In this document: piece after piece, positions 1 through 9,241 of the stretch
Layout of the letters: the number at the start of each line of letters is the position of its first letter
How positions within the stretch are numbered: position 1 is the first letter of the stretch
Assembly: GCF_014203835.1 (NCBI RefSeq)
Contig: NZ_JACHJW010000001.1
Location: 3,484,501-3,548,500, forward strand
DNA: 64,000 nucleotides
Reading direction: 5' to 3'
Source of the DNA: Micromonospora polyrhachis
GTDB lineage: Bacteria > Actinomycetota > Actinomycetes > Mycobacteriales > Micromonosporaceae
Made by a program: the position numbers and the translations under genes
Notes under the pieces: model-generated
Database searches by the model: none
What the model saw: the letters and a program-made list of their open reading frames with translations, nothing else
What the model was told of the DNA's origin: nothing

Positions 1-56
1 CTCATTTCCTTGATCCGGGCGAGCTGAGCCACCAGTCGCTCCTGGGGGCTGGACAC
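1..56 (-). CDS. 5' end of an unidentified gene running off the left edge
   Basis: Reading leftward from a GTG at 56, about 18 codons stay open to the window edge and give a peptide beginning MSSPQERLVAQLARIKEM, which has the charged, helical look of a real N-terminus. An in-frame GTG at 65 is an alternative start with a weak AGG upstream. Nothing identifies the product. Sigma factors and other regulators are often found next to AhpD-like genes, but that is only a guess. Confidence 0.3.
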   Translation of the reverse strand, partial: MSSPQERLVAQLARIKEM

Positions 57-190
57 GTGCAACACCGTACCTGTCCCGGTGCAGACGAACGCATCGGCGT
101 TGCGTTTGCGCTGCTAGACCGGGTTCTAGGTGTCCCACGGTGTCCCACGGACCGCGCGGGTCCCGGCCCGTCGATGGTCGGATCACTCCT

Positions 191-247
191 GTCAGCAACA
201 CCCACGACCGTCAGCAACACCCACGACCGTCAGCGACACCCACGACC
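191..247. repeat. Three tandem 19-bp repeats before an AhpD-like gene
   Basis: Units at 191-209 and 210-228 are identical (gtcagcaacacccacgacc) and the unit at 229-247 differs by one base. The array ends directly before the AAGGAG ribosome site of the next gene, so it lies in the promoter or 5' leader. A 10-bp direct repeat (tgtcccacgg, 131-150) sits just upstream. Function unknown. Confidence 0.85.
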
Positions 248-258
248 AAGGAGAAGCG

Positions 259-714
259 ATGTTGACCGAGCGCATGCCGAACCCGGCGGTTCTGATCCCC
301 GAGGCGATGCCGGCCCTGATGGCCGTCAACAAGGCCATCGCGGGCGCCGGGATGGACGGCAAGGTACTGGCGCTGAGCCACCTGCGGGCCAGTCAGATCA
401 ACGGCTGCGGACCCTGTGTGGCCGGGGGTGCCCACCAGGCCCGCCAGCAGGGCGCGACCGACGACCAGGTGCACGCCGTTGCCGCGTGGCGGGAGACGCC
501 CTGGTTCAGCGACGAGGAACGCGCCGCGCTGGCCCTGACCGAGGCCGTGACCCGGCTCGCGGACCGGTCGGACCCGGTGCCGGACCAGGTGTGGGACGTG
601 GCCGCCAAGCACTTCGACCAGAAGGAGTTGGCCGCACTGCTGCTCAACATCGCGATCACCAACGCCTTCAACCGGCTCAACGCGCCGACCCGCCAGCAGG
701 CGGGCAAGTGGTGA
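259..714 (+). CDS. Carboxymuconolactone decarboxylase / AhpD-like protein
   Basis: A 151-residue protein of the AhpD/CMD alkylhydroperoxidase-like fold. The CxxC pair lies in NGCGPCV near residues 53-56, after the family's typical SQING lead. In many CMD proteins a His follows the second Cys by four residues (CxxCxxxH); here that position is Gly and the nearest His comes two residues later, so the proton relay may differ or be lost. A second helical half contains DEERAALALTEAVTRLAD, a usual CMD core segment. The ATG at 259 was chosen because AAGGAG lies at 248-253; the longer open frame from 130 would place the start before the repeats. Probable role is peroxide or thiol redox chemistry in the cytoplasm; the substrate is unknown. 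Confidence 0.85.
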   Translation: MLTERMPNPAVLIPEAMPALMAVNKAIAGAGMDGKVLALSHLRASQINGCGPCVAGGAHQARQQGATDDQVHAVAAWRETPWFSDEERAALALTEAVTRLADRSDPVPDQVWDVAAKHFDQKELAALLLNIAITNAFNRLNAPTRQQAGKW

Positions 715-770
715 CCTGTTCCTGATCGCGGCCGAATAGCCAGATTTTCACCAGAGAGAGGAACGCTGCC

Positions 771-1250
771 ATGGCGACCACGACCAAGACCACCACTACC
801 ACCAAGACCACCACCACCGCCAACGGCGAGAAGTACGACGGATTCACCGACGAGGAGCGCGCCGCGATGAAGGAGCGCGCCAAGGAGCTGAAGACGCGCG
901 CTCGGCGGGGTGCCAAGGCCGACACGGAAGGCGAGGTGCTCGCGAAGATCGCCGAGATGGCGGATTCCGACCGCGTGCTTGCCGAGCGGTTGCACGCCGT
1001 CATCAAGGCCAACGCGCCGGTCCTCACGCCGAAGCTGTGGTACGGAATGCCCGCGTACGCCCGCGACGGCAAGGTGGTCTGCTTCTTCCAAAGTGCGGCG
1101 AAGTTCAAGACGCGGTACGCGGTGCTCGGCTTCAGCGACGAGGCACACCTCGACGAGGGCACCATGTGGCCAACCTATTTCGCGCTGCCCGAACTGGCCG
1201 CCGACTACGAGGCCAGGATCGCCGCACTCGTGAAGCAGGCGGTGAGCTGA
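771..1250 (+). CDS. DUF1801 / iron-chaperone-like protein
   Basis: A 159-residue protein. Residues 1-18 are a Thr/Lys-rich low-complexity tail ([16 protein letters not shown]). The rest matches the DUF1801-type fold: a conserved helical region, then [18 protein letters not shown] (about residues 87-104), where the WYGMPAY pattern is diagnostic, followed by [15 protein letters not shown]. These small proteins are often annotated as iron chaperones by similarity to frataxin folds, without firm biochemistry. Start ATG 771 has GAGAGAGG upstream. It may be co-transcribed with the AhpD-like gene 56 bp before it. Confidence 0.8.
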   Translation: MATTTKTTTTTKTTTTANGEKYDGFTDEERAAMKERAKELKTRARRGAKADTEGEVLAKIAEMADSDRVLAERLHAVIKANAPVLTPKLWYGMPAYARDGKVVCFFQSAAKFKTRYAVLGFSDEAHLDEGTMWPTYFALPELAADYEARIAALVKQAVS

Positions 1251-1460
1251 GGACGGGGCACCTCTCCAGCGGAATGCCGGGTCGGCAGGCCCGGCGTTCC
1301 GCTGACGTTGGTATCGACGGACACCGTCAGCGGCACCGGCGACGGTGTGGGGCCAAGGTCGCCGGTCTACCGGAACTTCCCGGTAGCTGGTGCCCGTCAT
1401 GGGACGGCCCGCGAACGGGGAGCAGCCAGCGAGCCGACCCCCCGTTCGCGGTCTGCGGCG

Positions 1461-3848
1461 TTACGCCGCCGGCACCGAATCGGAGGTGACCGAGGAGTGG
1501 GACGCCCGTTCCAGGAGTGCCGGCAGGATCGTGGCGATCAGGACGCAACCCCCGACCACCGCGCCCAGCGCCCCCCACGACACGTCGAGCGCGATCGGCC
1601 CGGCCACCCGTAGCAGCGCCAACCACAGTCCGCCCAGCCCAGCTACGGTGACGGCTGCCGCGAGGACCACCCCGACGGCGACGGAAACCAACGACTCGGC
1701 CAGCGCGTACCGGAGCACCTGGCCACGATCGGCACCGAGCAGACTCATGACGCGCCGCTCGCCGGCGCGGTCCGGTGCACCCATGACCAGGGTGTTGACC
1801 AGCGCAATCGTGGTGTAAGTCAGCAGGATTCCGAGCACCATCAGCAAGCCGAGACGACTCGCGTCACCCTGTGCGGCGGCGGTCGCTGCCGACCACTGCG
1901 GCTTGCTGACGACAGCGGCGCGATGCCCCCGGGCGGCGTGGCGCAGGGCCGCCTCCACGGCCGTCGGGTCGCTGCCGGGACGGACGTCGACCAGGGCCTT
2001 CGACGGCAGGTCGGCGCGGGCGTTACGGGGGCTCACCTGTGCGGCCGTCGTCGCCCCCAGCGGAAGCAACCCGATCACGCGCAGACGGGTCTCGGTGCCG
2101 TCGGCGAGCCACAGTCGGACGTTGTCGCCCACCCGGTATCCCCAGTCCTGCTCCACGACGATTGCGTCGTCCGGGACAAGCTCCGTTCCCTCCGCCGGGC
2201 GGCGGTTGAGTGCGGTGTCGCCGTCAAGGGTGTAGACGCTGCTTTCGCTGATGGTTGACACGTCGGCACCGGGCACCGCCCGCAGGCGAGCCGTCAATTC
2301 GTTGTCGAGCCCTGCCGTGCCGTTGGGCAGCACCAGGTAGTCGGCCTGCACCGACCGGCCGCCGGCCGCCGCTTTCGCGGTGTCGGTCATCGTCGAGGCG
2401 GTGAGCAGCATCGCGGGCAGGGCCACCGTCATCAGTACCGGCGTCGCGAGCGTCGCGGTACGCCGCGCCGAACTCGTCACGGTGGCCGCCACCAGCATGC
2501 CGATGGCACCCCCCGATCGCTGGAACGGCAGCGTGAGCAGGCGGGCGGTGGGCCGGACCACCGCCGGGGCGAGCAGCGCGGCGGCCGCGATCAGCAGCAT
2601 CAGCACCGGCATGTACGTCTTACGGTTGGTCGCCGAGCCAGGGTCGTCGATGGCGGTGAACGCCATGCTCACCAGCGCGGTGGCCAGCGTGCCGAGGCCG
2701 AGCACCCAGCGGCTGAGCGGCATGTGTCGGGTCTGCACCGTGGCCTGGCGCAGCGCCTCACCCGGCCGGATCCGGCTGGCCTGCCACGCGGCGATCACCA
2801 CGGCGAGCAGGGCGACGAGCACGCCCGTACCGAAGGCCAGGTACGCCGGTACGGCGGAGTTGCTGACCGTATCGATCCAGTCCGGAGCCATGCGTCGCGC
2901 GATGAGCCAGTCGAGGAGCGCAGGTGCGGCGTACGGTCCGGCGACCGCGCCGGCTGCGGCCGCAAGGCTGGAGACGACCAGCGCCTCGGTGTAGATCATC
3001 CGACGGATCTGGCCGGGTGTGGCCCCGGCCGCCCGGAGCAGCGCCATCTCCCGGCGCCGCTGGCCGACCGCGAACGCGAAGGTCGCGGCCACCACGGCGA
3101 TCGAGATGAAGATGGCGAACCCGAGGGCGATGCCGGCGATGGTGTTGGCGTTGTTGCGGGCGTCGGCGTCGCCTTCCCGGTTTGGGTCCAGTCGGGCCCG
3201 CGCGTCGCCGACCAACACCCGGGCGTCGGTGCCGACCGCCGCGCGGACCTGGGCCTCCGGCTGTCGGGTGAGGAGCGCGTCGATGCGGGGGGAAAGCTCT
3301 GCGGCACGGGCATCGGTGAAGAAGAGACAGATCTCGCGAGTGGGGCTGTTGAGGCCGACGACGGTGTACGGGCGTACCCCTGCCGTCGTGATCACCTGGA
3401 CCTGGTCGCCGGGCCGGGCCCCCGCACTCACCACGATCTCGTCGTCGGTTGCCGGCGCCCGACCGGCGAGGAGTGTCTGCCCCGCCGCCGTTCGGGCCGA
3501 CCAGGGCCGTCCCACACTCCCGCCGGGTCCCTCGGCCAGCGTGGCGGGAAAGACCCGGTCCGCGACCGCGTCCGGCAACCGGGCGGCCGTCGTGGCGGGA
3601 ACTCCGCGTCGCTGCGCCAGTGGTTCCGTCTCCGTACCGCGCCAGGTCGGCACGTTCAGCTCGTCGACGCCCACCACGACGACCGTGACGTCCTGGTAGC
3701 GCTGCGGTTCCCGGTCGGGGGCGCTGATCGTGGTGGCGAGCACCTGGCCGAGCGCCGCGACCAGCGCCGCCCCCAGGGCGAGTGCCACGAACATGCCGAC
3801 GAACGAGCGCCACCGGATCCGCAGCGTCGCCAGAGTGAGCATCAGCAT
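1461..3848 (-). CDS. ABC transporter permease, FtsX/MacB type
   Basis: A 795-residue membrane protein with the duplicated FtsX-like permease layout: an N-terminal helix (residues 13-40), a long extracytoplasmic domain, three helices around residues 245-365, a central hydrophobic stretch, a second extracytoplasmic domain, then three helices near the C-terminus. Such permeases do not import small solutes; they move lipids or peptides or transmit mechanical energy across the envelope. The start overlaps the 3' end of the ATPase gene, and GGAGG seven bases upstream supports ATG 3848 (an in-frame ATG at 3842 is the alternative). The two genes form one translationally coupled operon. The substrate cannot be inferred. 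Confidence 0.9.
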   Translation of the reverse strand: MLMLTLATLRIRWRSFVGMFVALALGAALVAALGQVLATTISAPDREPQRYQDVTVVVVGVDELNVPTWRGTETEPLAQRRGVPATTAARLPDAVADRVFPATLAEGPGGSVGRPWSARTAAGQTLLAGRAPATDDEIVVSAGARPGDQVQVITTAGVRPYTVVGLNSPTREICLFFTDARAAELSPRIDALLTRQPEAQVRAAVGTDARVLVGDARARLDPNREGDADARNNANTIAGIALGFAIFISIAVVAATFAFAVGQRRREMALLRAAGATPGQIRRMIYTEALVVSSLAAAAGAVAGPYAAPALLDWLIARRMAPDWIDTVSNSAVPAYLAFGTGVLVALLAVVIAAWQASRIRPGEALRQATVQTRHMPLSRWVLGLGTLATALVSMAFTAIDDPGSATNRKTYMPVLMLLIAAAALLAPAVVRPTARLLTLPFQRSGGAIGMLVAATVTSSARRTATLATPVLMTVALPAMLLTASTMTDTAKAAAGGRSVQADYLVLPNGTAGLDNELTARLRAVPGADVSTISESSVYTLDGDTALNRRPAEGTELVPDDAIVVEQDWGYRVGDNVRLWLADGTETRLRVIGLLPLGATTAAQVSPRNARADLPSKALVDVRPGSDPTAVEAALRHAARGHRAAVVSKPQWSAATAAAQGDASRLGLLMVLGILLTYTTIALVNTLVMGAPDRAGERRVMSLLGADRGQVLRYALAESLVSVAVGVVLAAAVTVAGLGGLWLALLRVAGPIALDVSWGALGAVVGGCVLIATILPALLERASHSSVTSDSVPAA

Positions 3849-4573
3849 GCGGTCGCCTCCAGCCGGGCCATGTGGATCATGATGGCCTCCGCGGTCGGCG
3901 CGGCGATCTCACCGTCGATGCGGCCGTCGGCGAGGAAGAGGACCCGGTCGGCGTACGCGGCGGCGTGCGCGTCGTGGGTGACCATCACCACGGTCTGGCG
4001 GCGCTGGTCGACCAGTTCCCGCAGCAACCGCAGCACCTGCTCACCGGAGCGGCTGTCCAGCGCGCCGGTCGGCTCGTCGGCGAAAAGCACCGCCGGCGCG
4101 GTCAGCAGCGCCCGGGCAATCGCGACGCGCTGCTGTTGTCCGCCGGAGAGTTCGCCCGGCCGGTGCCCCCCGCGATCGGCGAGACCGACCGCGGCGAGAC
4201 TGGCGAGCACCTCGGACCGGCGGGGACGGCGCCCGGCGAGCCGCAATGGCAGGGCGACGTTCTGTTCGGCGGTGAGGGCCGGCATCAGGTTGAAGGACTG
4301 GAACACGAAACCGATGCGTTCTCGCCGCAGCAGGGTGAGCCGTCGCTCGCTGAGCGAGGTCAGCTCCTGCCCGGCGAGGCTGACCCGGCCGGAGGTGGGC
4401 CGGTCCAATCCGGCCGCGCACTGCAGCAGGGTCGACTTGCCGGAGCCGGAGGGCCCCATGACAGCGGTGAAGGATCCGGTGTCGAAGCTGACGGAGACAC
4501 CGGCGAGAGCGGTGACCCCGTTGGCGTAACACCGGGTCACCTCGTTGACCTCGACGACGGGTACGGAAGGCAT
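3842..4573 (-). CDS. ABC transporter ATP-binding protein (MacB/LolD-like)
   Basis: A 243-residue ATPase. Walker A is GPSGSGKST (about residues 40-48), the Q-loop lies in FVFQSFNLMPALTAEQNV, the signature is LSGGQQQRVAIARAL, and Walker B is VLFADEPTGALD followed by the switch His in MVTHDAHAA. The FNLMPALTAEQNV segment and TGALD are typical of the LolD/MacB/FtsE class that partners FtsX-like permeases. It overlaps the permease start (TGATG). Transcription diverges from the LAL regulator across about 67 bp, so that regulator is a candidate controller. Confidence 0.95.
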   Translation of the reverse strand: MPSVPVVEVNEVTRCYANGVTALAGVSVSFDTGSFTAVMGPSGSGKSTLLQCAAGLDRPTSGRVSLAGQELTSLSERRLTLLRRERIGFVFQSFNLMPALTAEQNVALPLRLAGRRPRRSEVLASLAAVGLADRGGHRPGELSGGQQQRVAIARALLTAPAVLFADEPTGALDSRSGEQVLRLLRELVDQRRQTVVMVTHDAHAAAYADRVLFLADGRIDGEIAAPTAEAIMIHMARLEATAC

Positions 4574-4640
4574 GCGCTGACGCTATGAAGATCGATTCCG
4601 GCGCGGTACCGGACACGTGACTGGTGTAGTTTCCGATTTC

Positions 4641-7349
4641 ATGCTGCTGGGGCGGGACGCTGACCGGGCTGTCCTGCGGACCGCCGTGGAGCGGGCGCGC
4701 GCTGGTTACAGTGCCGCACTTGTGCTTCGGGGCGAAGCCGGCATCGGCAAGAGTGCCCTGCTCGACGACACCGCCACCGGCTCGGGGCTGACCGTGCTGC
4801 GCTGCGCCGGGTACGAATCCGAGGCGGAGATGCCTTTCGCCTCGCTTCACCTGCTGCTCTATCCGGTGCTCGGCCGTGCGGAGGCACTGCCCGAGTTGCA
4901 GCGCACCGCCCTGCTCGGTGCGCTCGGGGTGGGCCCGGCCGCCGGTCGTGACCCACTGCTCATCGGTGCCTCCGTGTTGACCCTGCTCGGCGACCTGGCC
5001 GAGGACCAGCCGGTGCTCTGCCTTGTCGACGACGCGCACTGGCTTGACGAGTCCTCCGCGCGGACACTGCGCTTCGTCGCCCGGCGGTTGCACGCCGACG
5101 CCGTAGCGATGATCTTCGCGGCGCGTCCCGAGTTCGACCCCGCCGGTCTGCCGGAGCACTGGCTCGACGGGATCGGGGCCTCGGACTGCGTCGCCCTGCT
5201 GGATCGGTGGGCTCCCGGCCTGGATCGGGTGGCCCGGGAACGGATCGTCCGGGAGAGTGGGGGCAATCCGCTGGCCCTGCGCGAGCTGCCGCGCGTCGTG
5301 GGGGATCAGGCCCACCTACCCGGTCCGCTCCCGCTGCCGCAGCGCATCGAGCATGCCTTCGGTACGCGAATCGCACGGATGACGCCGGACGTGCGTACCG
5401 TGCTCACCATCGCCGCCGCCGACGAAACCGCCGGGCTCGGCAATTTGCTACGCGCCACCGCGACCTGCGGGATCTCGCGCGACGAACTGCGTGCCGCCCT
5501 ACGGGAGGCCGAGCAGGCCGAGCTGCTGCGAGTGTCCGGTGGCCGGATCATCTTCACCCATCCGTTGCTGCGGGCCGCCGCGTACCAGCAGGCCGACTTC
5601 GACGAGCGGCTGGCCGCGCATCGGGCGCTCGCCGAAGCAGCCGCCGCGGAGCCGGACCAGCAGGCGTGGCACCTCGCCGCCGCGGCGACCGGCCCCGACG
5701 ACACCGCAGCCCGCGCCCTCGAACTGACCGCCGAGCGGGCGCAGGGTCGCAGCGGACACGCCGCGGCAGCGGCGGCGCTGGAACGCGCCGCCGAGTTGAC
5801 CGGCGACCCCGGGCTGCGCGGTCGCCGGCTGATCGAGGCCGCGGTCGCGGCGAACCATGCCGGACAACAGAACCGGACTCGACACCTGTTGGACCAGATC
5901 GACGAAATTCCCACGGACCCGCTCCGGGCCGCTCGCTACTACGAACTTGAGGCCCGCGTCGCGTTCGACTCCGGGGACGCCGCCCGGGCACACGATCTGC
6001 TGGTCGAGGCGTCCACGGCACTCGCCGAGGTGGACCCGGTCGCGGCGCACGCCGTACTGGTCGACGCCGGCCGCAACGCCTGGCAGCTCAGCGATCCGTC
6101 GCGGTTGACGGACGCGGCCGAACGGCTGGCGAAGCTGGGGCCTGCCCCGGACGGCCTGGCGGCGGCGGTCGCCGCCGTCACCGGGGCCGCCAGACTGCTC
6201 ACCGTCGGACCGGTGGATGCCCTGCCTGCCATGCGTCCGCTGGTCGCCGAGGGGCTGCGATCCCGTGGTGCCTACGCCCTCCGGCTCAATGCCGCCTTCG
6301 TAGCGGGCATCGTCGGCGATTTCAACGCTGGCGGCAGCATCGCCCGGCAGGTCGTCGACGACTGCCGTGTCGCTGGCGCGATCGGCTGGTTGCCACTCGC
6401 ACATGTCACACTCGCCACGGCCGAGCTGTATCTCGGACGGTTCCGCAACGCCGTCTCATCGGCCACCGAGGGCTTACAACTGACCACCGACACCGGCCAG
6501 CCGAACCGCGCCGGATACCTGGAAGGCGTGCTCGCCTGGATCGCCGCCGTGCAGGGCGACGAGGAGGAGTGTCTGCGCCTCAGCGCCCAGTGTCACGACG
6601 GCTTCACCACCCACCGCATCGCCAACGGACTCGCCTGGGCAATCTGGGCCCGAGCGATGCTCGACCTTGCCCATGGTCGCGCCGCCGAGGCCATGACGCG
6701 GCTGGAGACGGCCCTGGACGGACCGGTACGGCATCAGGCCCACGCGGTCTACTTCGCCCCTGACCAGGTCGAATGCGCAGTGCGCCTGGGCGAGCCGGAA
6801 CGCGGCCGTGTGCCCTGCGACCGATTCGGGACCTGGGCTGAGGCGGCCGGGCAGAACTGGGCGCAGGCCGTCTGGCACCGCTGCCAAGGCATGCTTGCCC
6901 CCGACACCGACGTCGCGGACCAGCACTTCACGGCGGCGTTGCGTGCGCACGCGGACGGCTCACGGCCGTGGGAGATCGCCCGTACCCACCTGGCCTTCGG
7001 TGAGCGGTTGCGCCGGGACCGGCGAAAGAACCAGGCCCGGTCGCAGCTGCGGACCGCACGGGAGATGTTCGAACGGCTACCGGCTCAGCCGTGGGCCGAC
7101 CGGGCGGCGGCGGAACTGCGTGCCGCCGGAGAGCAGACGCAGGTCGACCCGACGGTCGACCTGCTCGCGGCGCTCTCACCGCAGGAATTGCAGATAGTCA
7201 AGCTGGCTCACGCCGGATTGACCAACCGGGAGATAGCCGCGCAGCTCTTCCTCAGCCCGAAGACCGTCAGCTACCACCTTTACCGAGCGTTCCCCAAACT
7301 CAACGTCGCCAGCCGGCGTCAGTTGGCGCGCCTCGACCTGCCCGGGTGA
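4641..7349 (+). CDS. LuxR-family LAL transcriptional regulator with AAA/STAND ATPase
   Basis: A protein of about 900 residues with LAL architecture. The N-terminus contains a P-loop (GEAGIGKSALL, about residues 28-38) and Walker B (VLCLVDDAHWLDESS). A long helical TPR-like middle follows, with a C-terminal LuxR helix-turn-helix in the last 60 residues (LSPQELQIVKLAHAGLTNRE, then SPKTVSYHLYR). ATP binding by the STAND module usually gates DNA binding in this family. ATG 4641 fits the usual MLLGRD start; an in-frame GTG at 4617 adds eight residues, and neither has a clear ribosome site. Position next to the divergent exporter suggests it controls that operon; this is inference. Confidence 0.92.
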   Translation: MLLGRDADRAVLRTAVERARAGYSAALVLRGEAGIGKSALLDDTATGSGLTVLRCAGYESEAEMPFASLHLLLYPVLGRAEALPELQRTALLGALGVGPAAGRDPLLIGASVLTLLGDLAEDQPVLCLVDDAHWLDESSARTLRFVARRLHADAVAMIFAARPEFDPAGLPEHWLDGIGASDCVALLDRWAPGLDRVARERIVRESGGNPLALRELPRVVGDQAHLPGPLPLPQRIEHAFGTRIARMTPDVRTVLTIAAADETAGLGNLLRATATCGISRDELRAALREAEQAELLRVSGGRIIFTHPLLRAAAYQQADFDERLAAHRALAEAAAAEPDQQAWHLAAAATGPDDTAARALELTAERAQGRSGHAAAAAALERAAELTGDPGLRGRRLIEAAVAANHAGQQNRTRHLLDQIDEIPTDPLRAARYYELEARVAFDSGDAARAHDLLVEASTALAEVDPVAAHAVLVDAGRNAWQLSDPSRLTDAAERLAKLGPAPDGLAAAVAAVTGAARLLTVGPVDALPAMRPLVAEGLRSRGAYALRLNAAFVAGIVGDFNAGGSIARQVVDDCRVAGAIGWLPLAHVTLATAELYLGRFRNAVSSATEGLQLTTDTGQPNRAGYLEGVLAWIAAVQGDEEECLRLSAQCHDGFTTHRIANGLAWAIWARAMLDLAHGRAAEAMTRLETALDGPVRHQAHAVYFAPDQVECAVRLGEPERGRVPCDRFGTWAEAAGQNWAQAVWHRCQGMLAPDTDVADQHFTAALRAHADGSRPWEIARTHLAFGERLRRDRRKNQARSQLRTAREMFERLPAQPWADRAAAELRAAGEQTQVDPTVDLLAALSPQELQIVKLAHAGLTNREIAAQLFLSPKTVSYHLYRAFPKLNVASRRQLARLDLPG

Positions 7350-7550
7350 GTTGACATCAGCGGCTGCTCGGAGTCGGGGCAGGCAGGGAGCGCCGAGGCG
7401 GGTCGTACGTCCAGGTGACCCAGAACTTCTACGTCACCGGCTGGCAGCGTTCGACCTGTACGGGGGCGGTCAGGCCGCCCGCATGCACTGCCTCTCCGCC
7501 CCCGTGTCACCGATAACGCTGGCAGTTCGGCGGGGCCTGCGAACAGTAGG

Positions 7551-7802
7551 TCAGGTGTGGGGATGGTTGGTGATGCCATCCAGGACGGTGATCAGGTTGT
7601 GGTGGAAGGTTTCCTCGGCGTTGAGGTGTGCGCCGTCGATGACGAGCCGGGCGACGGTGGGGTAGCGGCCTGTTTCGAGCATGCGTGTCAGGTAGGGCCC
7701 GAGGGCGGCTTGCCAGGCGGACTCGTCAGTGCCGGTGGAACGGGCGGTGCGGCGCTCGGCGATCTCTCTGCGGAGCGCTCCGACGATGAACGCGTTGAGG
7801 GC
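7551..7802 (-). pseudogene. TetR-family regulator, C-terminal fragment
   Basis: About 83 codons reading leftward from near 7802 to the stop at 7551 resemble the ligand-binding C-terminus of a TetR-like repressor (LTRMLETGRYPTVARLVIDG, then FHHNLITVLDGI). The DNA-binding N-terminus is absent. Upstream of the junction the same frame has no TetR character; instead the opposite strand reads as a FAD-monooxygenase. The remnant cannot bind DNA as it stands. It is the left half of a deletion scar. Confidence 0.7.
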
Positions 7803-7805
7803 GCC

Positions 7806-8340
7806 CACAGCCCGCCGGAGACCGAGATCGACCGCAGCGTACTGCGTGAACTTCTGCTCGTTTCCCTCCCCGGTGACACGGTTGCGTGGCAGCACCGGCT
7901 CGTCGCGGCGACCCCACGACCCGACAGGGGCTGGGATCTGGCGTTCCATGGCGGCCACCGAACCGGCTGCGACATTCTCATCGGCGCGGACGGCGCGCGC
8001 TCTGTCGTCCGGCCGTTGCTGGCCGACGTTCAACTGTCCTACGTGGCCACTCTCGTAGAGCTGAACATCGAAGACGTCGACCAGCGCCATCCCGATCTCG
8101 CCGAGTTGGTCGGCCCCGGGAACCTGTGGTGCGTCGGCGTGAACCAGATTCTGGCAGCGCAACGCCTCGGCGACGGCAGCCTACGGGTCGGGATCTCGCT
8201 GCGTGCAGGCGATCGCCCCATCGACACATTCGGTAGTAAGCGTGCTCTGCTGGACATGTTCGGTGGCTGGGACCCCCGCCCCACCGCACTCATCGAGGCC
8301 AGCGGCAGCGCACCGACCCCACGTAGGATCGATGATGCTG
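7806..8340 (+). pseudogene. FAD-dependent monooxygenase, internal fragment
   Basis: About 178 codons resemble the middle of a PHBH/TetX-type FAD monooxygenase. The fragment begins with ETEIDRSVLRELLLVSLP (the residues that follow the NAD/FAD-linking loop), continues with VAWQHRL, and contains the DILIGADGARSVVRP motif (GADGxxSxVR, FAD/NAD contact). It loses homology after FGGWDPRPTALIEA. The N-terminal GxGxxG dinucleotide fold and the C-terminal GDAAH motif are missing, so it is not functional. The open frame extends artificially from 7557 to 8552. Nothing is recognised from 8341 to 8583. Confidence 0.72.
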
Positions 8341-8583
8341 TCCTCCACCGCGGCCGACGACATCATCCGCTTCTTCGCACCCCGGCCCACCGAGCCGGCA
8401 CCCGCAGGTTGACAACGCGCGACGTAGCCGACCTCGTCCCTGTAGACGCTCCTACCCTGGGGGATCAGGAGTCCGATCATCGGCAGTTGTGGAAGCCGAG
8501 AAGGTCGCTGCCGAGTCCTGGCAGCGACCTTGGTGCTGGCCGACTGACCTGACTCCTGACGGCCTGGAACCTGAGCTGAGGCG

Positions 8584-9195
8584 CTACCAGATTCGGAAGC
8601 GCTCGTCGGTGCTGAGGAGAAATGCGAAGCGTCCGGCGCCCGCTCGGTCGAGGCTGTCAATGCTGGAGTCCGCAGCCTCCTCCTCGCTCAGCTTGTTGCG
8701 ACGCTGCCAGTACATGACCTGGTGCAGGAATCGTCGCTGAACAAGGTCTGGGTAGCGATCGGCGATCATGCAGAGGAAATCGTCGACATGTTGTACGTCG
8801 ATGCCAGCGCCGACTTGGTCGAGACACTCCTGGAAATCCTTGATGTCCCCGTCACGGGTGATCAAGGTATCGACTTTGCCGCTGTGCGCGGCCGCCAATA
8901 CATGATGATCATTTAGGTCGGTGGGGCAGGGGACGGATTGCGGGTCCCAATGGGCGACCTTAGCTTCAGGGAAATTTTCGTCCAGCAGGTCACGCCAGCG
9001 CTCAATCTGCTGTGCCGGCGCGCTTGGGTGATTGCGGCGTAGATGGTAGAAGGCTTCGGCCAGAACGGCCTCGCTCCACCGAAGGTCATAGGCGGTGCGG
9101 TGGCTGTCGAGAGCCATCAGCACCAACCAATCACGTAGGCATCGCGAGTATAGGACGTTGGCGTCTACGAACACCGTGAGCGGCACCGGCAGCAC
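8584..9195 (-). CDS. PIN-domain toxin (VapC-like ribonuclease)
   Basis: A 203-residue protein with a PIN nuclease domain. The first acidic residue lies in VFVDANVLYSR (D11), followed by a helix with an acidic residue, a third in TDLNDHHVLAAAH and a fourth in LITRDGDIKDF. Together these form the metal-binding acidic cluster of RNA-cleaving PIN toxins. A C-terminal extension of about 60 residues makes it longer than typical VapC (130-140 residues). It lies 46 bp downstream of an HTH antitoxin on the same strand. The start is a GTG at 9195 with no clear ribosome site. Confidence 0.85.
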   Translation of the reverse strand: MLPVPLTVFVDANVLYSRCLRDWLVLMALDSHRTAYDLRWSEAVLAEAFYHLRRNHPSAPAQQIERWRDLLDENFPEAKVAHWDPQSVPCPTDLNDHHVLAAAHSGKVDTLITRDGDIKDFQECLDQVGAGIDVQHVDDFLCMIADRYPDLVQRRFLHQVMYWQRRNKLSEEEAADSSIDSLDRAGAGRFAFLLSTDERFRIW

Positions 9196-9241
9196 GCGTT
9201 CAGGCTACCGATGCCGCACGCCTAAAGCGACGGTGAGAAGA

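Noticed and set aside
57-725. 222-codon plus-strand frame covering the AhpD-like gene
   Set aside because: It is an Arg/Pro/Gly-rich shadow of the real frame; the 259-714 frame has the motif and ribosome site.
7350-7550. Peptide YVQVTQNFYVTGWQRST near 7410 as a gene fragment
   Set aside because: Short, no start or family match, and no supporting context.
7557-8552. A 331-codon plus-strand open frame as one gene
   Set aside because: Only its middle (about 7806-8340) resembles a protein; the first part is antisense to a TetR fragment and the last part has no family character. It is a chance fusion of remnants.
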